From contig JAACJO010000027.1 of NCBI GenBank assembly GCA_013368445.1, forward strand, positions 248,001 to 312,000: a DNA stretch of 64,000 nucleotides. Reading direction: 5' to 3'. A model generated the notes under the pieces. The model ran no database searches. It was not told where the DNA came from and saw only the letters and a list, made by a program, of their open reading frames with translations. Below, piece by piece: positions 55,936 through 64,000 of this stretch. Numbering within the stretch: the first letter of the stretch is position 1; each line of letters begins with the position of its first letter. Source of the stretch: Leucocoprinus leucothites (taxonomy: Eukaryota; Basidiomycota; Agaricomycetes; Agaricales; Agaricaceae). Position numbers and translations under genes: made by a program.

Positions 55936-57690
55936 CTATAAGTGAGGCCTTTTTAATATAAACTTGCCTCCTTCTACTTCATTCCCTTTTTGATCTTGAT
56001 AATGTCCAATCCACTGTCCAATAATGTTAACAATAGGACCTTTTGACTTGTTAGAACTATTGGTAACAATGTAGGAATTAGGAATTGGTAAAAACTCCTT
56101 GGTATGACCACAATCAGGATTTTTGCAAGTCAAAACAATTTGATCTAGAGTTAATGAGAAATTGAATAACATAAGAAATTGGTAAACATACTGTCTGAGT
56201 CAGCTATATTATTCTTCTCCTCATTATCCCTTGGACACTTATAAGGCCTTTCTTGTGGAGTAGTCATTATCTTCCAAGGAGAAAGTATATGACACTTGGG
56301 GCAAGATGGATGAAGAACTTGGCCATTTGGTTGGAGAAATCTATGGGACCACCTGAGGATAAATGGATACTTCTTGCCTTTTTGGATCAAGATAAGTCCT
56401 TCAGTTCCTGCTCCAAGATTTAGATGAAGAGCAAGAATGTTAGTCCAAACAGCAGGCTTGTAATGGACAAACAACTCTTGGGTAAGCTCAAGCATGAATG
56501 AGTGGTAGGAGAAGGGATGGAAGTCCTCTTTGATAAAGCCTAATGTAAGCCAAAATATACTCCAGAGATGTCAGTAAACCTTCAAAGAATAGTAGTTGTA
56601 CATACTTTTTGACAAACTTGAAAAATTGGTTCCGAGTTTCATGGACTTTAAAAGGTCCACCACAAACAATAATAAAGAAGGTAGCCATAGCATCTTTTAA
56701 GATCTCCTTTTGGACAGAAGCAGGAAAAGCAGCTTTAAGAAACTAGTATAAAATCATGAATAGTTGAATGGATTAAATTATAGAAACCAACATACTTTTA
56801 TAGGATCCTCAGATCTTGGAGATGGATCTGGGTCTACCCAGAAACCTCCATCATCTGGAGTTGAATGAGTACACAAAAAGCAAATAAAGTGGTCATATCT
56901 GTTCAAAGATTAAAACTATATCTATGTAAAACTCTATAAACTCACAGCTGTAATTTCTTTGGGAGAGCTTTAACCTCCTTCCAGAACTGAATACCACCAT
57001 CTGTCCAGTCAAACTCTATTTCAACAATAGAGAGACCAAGTGAGGGATCATCAGGGGGAAAATAGTCTTTAAGATGACCAAATACCAATCTAGCAGTACA
57101 GGAATCCCTATCAAACCCCTTTAGTCTAAAGACCAAAATACATGTGGATTTAGTCCTTATGCAGGGATTATCTCCTTGGTGAGATAGAGAAGAAGTGACT
57201 TCAAAGGTCTGGGATAGAAATGAAAATGGCTAAAGCATTCTTAATAGGAATATATGCAGTGTATGATCAACTGAGTACATACTTTATATGGCTTTTTCAC
57301 AGTTTCCTCTGAGTGTAACCAGCAGTTTGGACAAGTGAACTCTCCAAGAGAAGAGGTAGTTTGTGGTACACCAGTAAGGCACTTGTCTTTGCAGATGGCC
57401 TGACCACAGCTACAGAGGAATAATGTCCCCCCATTAAGACAGGCTGTACAGAATGAAATAAAGATTATGCTATAAATACAAAGAAGTACTCTAGGAAGTT
57501 AATTCAGCTTACAGAATTGCCAGAGTCATATTCCATATTGTTATTTGCAGTAAAAGCCTGTTGTAGCATGGTTGAAACACTTGTAGCCAGTGGAATATCC
57601 TCTGATGAAGGATGAGGTATGATAGAAGATAGAGAAGTAGAGCTTGCAGCTCTGGATGGCTTTGAATGTAGTGGCATTGAGGTTGGAAGG
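55936..57690 (-). CDS. Hypothetical zinc-binding protein gene near KDZ, multi-exon
   Basis: Minus-strand exons: a Ser-rich start near 57680 (MPLHSKPSRAASSTSLSSII), a Cys-rich finger near 57450-57290 (CLNGGTLFLCSCGQAICKDK, then FTCPNCW), 57136-56942 (VFRLKGFDRDSCTARLVFGH), a segment near 56900-56790, 56688-56488, 56495-56151 (HPSCPKC...YKCPRD) and 56172-55936 (TCKNPDCGHTKEF). The spacing of Cys pairs suggests two or three zinc sites. Exon borders are approximate. No family is recognised. It converges with the coiled-coil gene that ends 49 bp away. Confidence 0.45.
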
Positions 57691-58541
57691 AAAAATAAAA
57701 AAAGATAACAGATAAGACAAGATCAGATCACATGATCATGCACATGATCTTGATTGTCACACTTAGGTTAGGGTTAGAACCTCTCTTGGACAAAAAAACA
57801 GGACCCCTCAAGGGCATAATGATCAAAGTACAAGTCAAAAAGCAATAAAAAGCAGACTAAGGATCAAAATATACAAAATAGCAAAATACATGATGAACTC
57901 TATCTACAAAGACTTAACATGAATGGCAGTAGGGATCCAACTACTGACACACATGCTAAGTTAAGAAAGAAGTGAAGTAAAATAAAAACCTAGCTACAGT
58001 ACTCTAACATAGGTATGGCCCTATAGACAAACAATGTGAGAATAGTTAGTGTTTGTATAGTCAGTCAATAATATGTTACTCATCTTGACATTATAAACAG
58101 TGCAAAGATAGTGAGAGGGTTCAAGAGTGGGTTGGGATAGAATAGAATAGTAAAGTCAGCTACAAAAGTTTACAGTGTCAGAGAACATACCTGCTCAATG
58201 TCAAAAATCCCCTGGCACTGAGTTCATGACATCTGACAGGATGTCCATAAGTTGTTGAACAAGGAGTGAAGGACTACGCACCATGTATAATACCATGCAA
58301 TAGTATATCCTGCTCAAAACATTGATCCACCCTCAATGAAACAAGTTAGTACAGACACTCATGATGAGGGGAATTGGATGTACCACATGGCTGCAGAGTG
58401 GAAATTAATGCATGCCAAGTACTAGCAGTGCTCCATGCAATGTGTCCAGCTCCGAATAATTGATACTCAGAGTAGTGGTTAGGAAAGTTGAAAGTAGCAG
58501 GGTAAACACTGCATGTGCACCTTTGAGTCCCACATGCCAAT
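57691..58541. other. No gene seen; short telomere-like word
   Basis: Non-coding by inspection. TTAGGTTAGGGTTAG occurs once at 57763-57777; two to three units are too few to call an interstitial telomere. Confidence 0.4.
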
Positions 58542-59220
58542 ATGTCCTACATGAATATCAACATTGAATTAGCATATACTCATCACAAAAGGGGCTCAAT
58601 GTACCATGGTAAAGGCGAGAGTGAGGGAAAGACACAATCTGCAAAGCAAGGTGTACCCAACACAAAATCTGCCAAATCCCAAGGAGCCACCAAAGCCAGC
58701 CTATTATCTCCGAACTGGCAGCAATCAGGTAGTGGGCTGCCAGTGGCACCATTCTTGATGGATGCCTAGTAGCCTCAAGGACTATACAACTGACAAGTCA
58801 CCCAAACCCATGAATCAAAAAGGGGGTGACAGCAACACCAACTCAAGAGAGGTCATCTGTGAGCCTCATGGACTCTGCTACTGACACAGGACCTCCACAG
58901 CGTGCTTCAGGAGCAATGACACCACGGCAAGCTTGGGGAATGCCAGTGGGTGAAGGGAACACTGTATCCCTCTTGCCTGGGGCCGAATCTTCTGTTGCCA
59001 TGATCCAGCTCATCACAAACCTCGGGCATTAGGTGTTGTTCTGAGCAGATGTTGGCATTGGTTAATCCAGCAGAGGGGGGAGTGTTGAAGGGAAAAAAGG
59101 GCAGGATAAGATGGTGTTCGAGTTTTTGAGGAATTGCTGGGCCAATCGGATGGTAGTGGGGCTGAGTCAGATGTTCTGATAGGACACCTGAATGTCCATG
59201 TGCTCCCATCAGTCAATAGC
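58542..59220 (+). other. Two short hypothetical ORFs
   Basis: Open frames 58542-58769 (Lys/Ser/Gly-rich, ...GKTQSAKQGVPNTKSAKSQG) and 58826-59032 (Ser/Pro/Thr-rich) lie in tandem on the plus strand. They could be parts of a disordered-protein gene or chance ORFs. No domain is recognised. Confidence 0.25.
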
Positions 59221-59839
59221 CCATATGGGTGAAGACCAAGCAGTTAATTCTCCATGATAATCCACTCACCTGTAGCCTTGAGGAGACTATTTTGTCCTTT
59301 GCATACAGGTTTGTACATGGCTATCTTCTCTGCGATGCTAATTGTGCACCCCATATTGTTGAGCAAAGAGTGAAGAGCACTGAGTGAGGGTGCCAATCAA
59401 TCATGCAAAGAGGAGGGAAGGAGGTTCTTTGGGGGAATTAACTCCTGCAGTGCCTGGGTAGGGGATGACCTGATGATCCAGATTGTTAACCATGCTTATG
59501 GTGGCTGATGGATATCAAAGTGAGAGAAACCTACTGAGATACCATGAAGCACATGTCCCCCATGCAACAGACAAGCCCCCCCCCTCCCTTGTATTATGGT
59601 GTACCATATTGTTGTAGGCATCCTCAATCATCTGGCAGTCCGATTATGGTGTTGGGTGCTTCAGCTAGGCAGCTTGTTGGTGGTTGACAGAGAGGATAGG
59701 AGTAGGCAAGGGAGGGAAGATGGTAAACTTCCTGTAAAGATGTCAAGTAGTGACGTCTTGTCTATGTAGATTCAAATAGAGATAATGAGCTTATATAATA
59801 TGTAGAGAGCTTGGAGATGTACTGATTGTGCCATCACTG
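59221..59839. other. No gene seen
   Basis: No coding or repeat structure can be supported here. Confidence 0.4.
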
Positions 59840-60530
59840 CAAACGGCAACCAAGAGGTATAGAGAAGGTAGAAGCTTAGGACTTGTTCAGCACATTGATG
59901 GAGATCACACGTTTGGAGGGGTGAAAGGGAACATTGGTCAGGTTTGAGTTGATGGAGGAGGTGGTATAGTTTTCGCTGTCATTGACATCATAGTTGAAGT
60001 TGTTGATGCTGATGTTACAGTAAGTTTATGAGTGCAGGCCCCAATTCGAGAGGACATACTGACACTGTGAGCCTGCAGCCTTGAGATGGAAATCAAACCA
60101 CCTCAATAAAATCAGATCTGGCATTAACCTCAACAAATCCTCAATCATCTCTCCCTCCTCACAAAGCCTATAAAGCTCTGGATGAAGCTTAATATCCACC
60201 TGCACCAACAATCCCCTCCTAATCACTTGCCAAATAAGACCTAAAATCAAATGTTCCCTCCCTTCTGCAATATCACTTGATCTGATGTTCACAACCAAAC
60301 ACCCAATACCTTTCGCAGATGTGATCACAATATTGTTATTTTCAGTGATTTGGAATGCATTGAGGGGTTTATGAGAGGTGGGTTTGTTGAGGACATGGAA
60401 ATCAAAGGTGTTGGAGACAGAATCGTTAATGAGTTTGCACAGGATGAGACCATCTTCACAGTCATCAAAGAGCTGCATTGTTTCTGTAGGGATAGGGAAG
60501 TGGTCACTAATGTCTGGATCATTTTTGATA
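59840..60530 (-). pseudogene. SAC6-like: Fimbrin (plastin) actin-binding CH-domain fragment
   Basis: From an acceptor-like CATATAG at about 60530 the minus strand reads VIKNDPDISDHFPIPTETMQ, then MQLFDDCEDGLILCKLINDS and on through 60478-60026 with KPLNAFQITENNNIVITSAK and LGLIWQVIRRGLL, and ends FDFHLKAAG. This is the first calponin-homology domain of fimbrin and the start of the second. Further pieces (NFNYDVNDSENYTT, then KPDQCSLSPLQT) are readable to about 59840 in another frame. The family cross-links actin filaments. Only part of a normally about 600-residue gene is present, in a transposon-rich CpG-poor setting, so I call it a fragment. Confidence 0.75.
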
Positions 60531-61740
60531 ACCTATATGCAGGAAAACAGCTTTGAGTATATGAAGGAGCTAAAGAAAAGGACAACCCATGCCATTGATA
60601 TGATTTGTGAATGCTCTCCTCTCATCTTCATTGATTGTATGGCTAACATTGGCATTCGAACCCTGAATGCACACTTACAGTGGGAACTTGGTTGGAATGA
60701 CAGAAGCACATCACATGATCTAAAAGGCAAGCTCTATTGCCACTTGCTCAACACTCTTTGCCTCATTTCACTCTACAGTCCGATGGTCCTCACCCTTCTC
60801 TCTAAGCAACTGCAATGGATGAGGCTGCATGTGAGTGATAGCTTGATTGCCTTGTCGAGTTTCTCCACCCACCCACACCTAGCAAACCACAGAGCATGCT
60901 CAACATATGCACTGCTCAGTCTTATGTAGAGACAGATTCATGACATTGTTAGGAGGGCATCCTATTGCTCTGGTGACAAGTGAGTATTCTATACCCAACC
61001 ACCAACCCCCTCTGACAACTTCTAGTCTCATGCACTCCATCCCTGCTAAACAGGATGCAAATGCATTGCACAGGAATGAACGTACAAGTGCCTACCACAC
61101 TTAACATCCAAAGCCAACCATTATTACTCATGGCTGGTTCTCCTTCTGAAATCCTTGTAGATCCCCTGAACCACAGCAGCCACTTGGCCAAGCAGCAATG
61201 GCCTGGCTGGTCATGGAACCCCCAGCCAATTCCAAGATCCTCACCCACTGCACTCCCTTGGTCACATTTTCAACTCAGATCCACCCTCTCCCACCGTCAC
61301 ATTGGCCCCTACCTTTGAAACCTCTTCCACTGACCAAAAGTCACTATTATGCATGAACAATGTTTCACTGGCCAGGTGGAAATGTCCTGGGCATTCAGCA
61401 CTGTGGTTTTCGACAATATCAATGTGCACAGGTCCAATATCTCCAGTGGCCCTGTGCTACTCAGGGATATCCGTTGTCTTACTGGAAGGTCCATGTGCAG
61501 TTACTTGATGACACACAAATGTGACCTGATTGTCAGTTTATTGTCATCCTCAGGCCACTGTCTAGGCATTCATTTGGACACTGTTCTCAGTATCCTTGTT
61601 CTCAAGGGTCTTAGTACCAACCCCATCATGCAGGAGTGTGCAAGTGAGTGGCCAATTATCTTCATGGGGGAGGGTGTGTTTGAGAAGCTGAAAGGGGCTG
61701 ACTCGCCAGGGTGGTCCAACTGTGGATTTGATTTGTGAAG
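60531..61740 (+). other. Unassigned plus-strand ORFs
   Basis: Open frames include the downstream half of 60378-60929 (SFEYMKELKKRTTHAIDMIC) and 61349-61738 (CFTGQVEMSWAFSTVVFDNI, ending GWSNCGFDL). They have protein-like composition but no recognised domain and no confirmed splice links. They may belong to the same unit as the gene downstream. Confidence 0.3.
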
Positions 61741-61859
61741 CCTGTAATCCATACATGATCATATTTTATTTGCTGAATATTCAGCATCCTCCATTCTGAG
61801 ATATTTATCATAGGTGAAGTTTGCATGCATCAAGAGTTCAGTGAAACCATTCCTGCCAT

Positions 61860-63530
61860 TTCCCCCACCACTGCCACCATGTCCAGCACAGTGGAAGCCG
61901 GTGTGTCATTTTTTCTCTTACCTGAATCAATGACTGAGTTTTTACAGAGATCATCTCCCTCAAGGAGAAAATCAGGCTAACTCAAGATGAGATCACGAAG
62001 GCTGAAAAGGACAAATCTGAGCTTGAGAAGCAAGCTCAGTCCAAAGAGAAGCCAGTCCCCAAAAGTAAGTCAAAATACAGTATTCCTACCCATGGTGAAC
62101 TTATACATATGCTAATAATTCGGACTAGAAAATCAGAAGACTGACACACCTGCGGAAAGCGGCCTGGATATTGACATCCATAAAAACAGGGAGATAAGCC
62201 TGGTTACCACTGATGACAGTAAGTTATAAGGCTGTTACCACCTATGAATAACTAAGCCATATTATCTCCATAGAGGCTGAACTTCAATAGCAGCTGAAGA
62301 TCCAAAGGCCCACCATCAAGACACAGCCTCAGCTAAGTGAGTTTTGAGGACCATCCTATGATACACAATACTCACTACATTTCCAGGTACTAAATATGTT
62401 GAAATCAGCTCTGGTGAGGAACTCAAAGAGATGGTGCATGAGGGGTGTGAACAGAGCAAAGGTGAGTTGTAATATGAGTAACAAGCCTTGAACTCACATC
62501 AGAACTTTAGCACAGGAAAAGAAATGCCAAAAGGAGTCAGACAATGAAGACAAGACAATAAAGAAGAAGTGGAAGAAGTCAAAGGGAAAGGCAAAAGAAG
62601 CAAATGACAATGAAGAAGAAAGTTGTAGTTCAGTTGAGCAGGACATGATGGCAGGTACATGGCACACTGACCCACCCACCACCATCCATCTTAACTCTTA
62701 CCTGTGATCACCAGGCTCTTTACACAGAGCGTCAGCCAGCAAAATCTTGACAGCACAGAGAGTAGCTGAAAAACAGGCAAAGAAGCTCACCCATTGGGCT
62801 AATGAAGGTGTGATAATGACCTGATCCACCGATGTTTATAATACCATTTTTTGAAGATCACCCTAAGCTCACACAAGAGTGGCTTGATGCTGCTGCTGCC
62901 AACAAGGACCTCCCTCAGATCTCCAACACCACACGAGAACTCATCCGAGAGGATCCTGACTATCTTGTCCAGGTCACAACTGCCAACTACCAGCTTATGC
63001 TCAAGTTCCTGATGAATAATCAAAACAATTATATCTACCTCTACCATATCTCCAAGGACCATAAAACAAAGGAAATTAACAACCTCAGCAGCCCTATCAA
63101 GATCTGGGGTGTCCCATTTTCCTGAAACCAAAATGCCAGACAGTCCAATGGAGTATTACAACAACCTGAACACCTCCACTGTGGCTGCCATGAAAGAGTT
63201 GCTCTTGCAGGGTACCTCATGTGGAAGATGTGGAAGGTTAAGGCACTCATCGATGGAACATGGGTTACAGAGGGGATGAAGTTAGAACTCTTCCACCCTT
63301 GCCACATTCTCTTCATTCTTCAGTTTCTGAGGCACACCTTTGGCTACACATTGGAGGACATGTTCACCAGGAGCATGGACCCTGGTGACAATGACTCTCA
63401 TGAGGCAAAGGTTATAGCAAAGGTCACCAACTTTTGTGCATATAGGTACCATGAGTTGACTGGCAAGAAGCTGGAGTTGGACAGGAACCACGAAACTCCA
63501 GATGAGGCAGGGGGAAGGGAATGGTATTGA
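61860..63530 (+). CDS. Multi-exon Lys/Glu-rich hypothetical gene
   Basis: Plus-strand pieces are separated by candidate introns of about 50-60 bp with GTAAGT or GTGAGT donors (about 62066, 62219, 62336, 62460). The first encodes a coiled coil (EIISLKEKIRLTQDEITKAE). Later pieces are Lys-rich (TIKKKWKKSKGKAKEANDNE). Then come 62832-63125 (FFEDHPKLTQEWLDAAAANK) and 63219-63530 (GTWVTEGMKLELFHPCHILF...GGREWY). At least one in-frame TAG (about 62288) and a shift near 63125 suggest decay. I do not recognise the family. Confidence 0.4.
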
Positions 63531-63559
63531 GTGTAGACTTTTTGTTCAGTTAGTAGCCA

Positions 63560-64000
63560 AAATGATATTGGTATAGCATATTGTGGTACATCCTGCACAA
63601 TTAGTACAAATGACAAGGCACATGCCTTCGATACAGATAGTATTATGGTACTTCTCACACTGTTGATGTGAATAGTGTCATGATACTATTTACACTACTG
63701 ATGTGAATGGTATCACAATACTATCTATACTACTGATGTGAATGGTACTATAGCACCATTTGCACTTTCAATACAATTAGTATCATAGTACTATTTACAC
63801 CACCAACATGGATAGTACCATGTTACTATTCACACAATCAATGCAATTAGTACCACAGAACCATTCTCATTTTTGATGTGAATAGTACTGTGGGTACAGT
63901 TTGAACCTTCCACATGTGAGTACTGTGAAATCATTTGTATCATTGAATGAATGGTATTGCAGTACTATTCAAGATCATACTATGGTACTATTGAACCCTG
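63560..64000. repeat. 35-bp palindromic tandem array, right copy, running to the window edge
   Basis: Ten units are in exact 35-bp phase (63560, 63595, 63630, 63665, 63700, 63735, 63770, 63805, 63840, 63875), then the phase slips. The core GAATAGTACCATGGTACTATT is palindromic and the same as in the array at 48725-49000, while the linkers differ. It starts 29 bp after the preceding CDS stop. Confidence 0.88.

Noticed and set aside
57763..57777. Interstitial telomere repeat
   Set aside because: Only two to three TTAGGG-like units occur once. Too short to distinguish from chance.
60378..60930. A 183-codon plus-strand ORF
   Set aside because: Its first half is the reverse strand of the fimbrin exon. 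Only the second half could be independent, and it shows no domain.

Overview
The window looks like a repeat-dominated stretch of a basidiomycete (Agaricomycotina) nuclear genome. The evidence is 45-60 bp GT-AG introns in the real genes, chromodomain Ty3/gypsy retrotransposons, a KDZ-type transposase with SWIM and Cys clusters, and multi-intron P-loop GTPase genes. I cannot place the species.

Layout: (1) 1-6108, minus strand: a decayed Ty3/gypsy element cut by the window edge. (2) 6481-15199: a small hypothetical gene split by a complete 8.0-kb Ty3/gypsy element (6918-14915; 546-bp LTRs, TSD CACAT). (3) 15200-20640: gene-poor, CpG-poor DNA holding a candidate copia-type LTR, a 697-bp solo LTR and a 643-bp TA-flanked inverted-repeat element; the last two sit in a repeat whose unoccupied copy lies at 27160-27890. 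(4) 20640-29220: a CpG-rich island with two GTPase-type genes, a few unclear ORFs and a duplicated block containing 57 identical bases. (5) 29602-32445: a tandem array of 41 intron-like units immediately after a GTPase exon. (6) 33826-42579: a second complete Ty3/gypsy element (TSD ATCAA) with a nested, CpG-rich solo LTR of its own family. (7) 42585-48700: mostly non-coding, with two SINE-like copies and a hairpin minisatellite. (8) 48725-57690: a KDZ transposase gene broken by a Tc1-type transposon, with neighbouring coiled-coil and zinc-finger genes and a solo LTR. (9) 57700-64000: a fimbrin-type CH-domain fragment, a multi-exon hypothetical gene and a 35-bp tandem array.

Two themes tie the window together. 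First, most of it is stripped of CpG. Paired copies of the same sequence show CG changed to TG or CA, and many premature stops fit CGA to TGA. This indicates cytosine methylation and deamination, with the 20.6-29.2 kb island spared. Second, both full-length Ty3/gypsy elements carry, between pol and the 3' LTR, an opposite-strand gene with a Cys pattern matching a fungal Zn2Cys6 cluster. That gene and the intron-like array are the best candidates for undescribed biology here.
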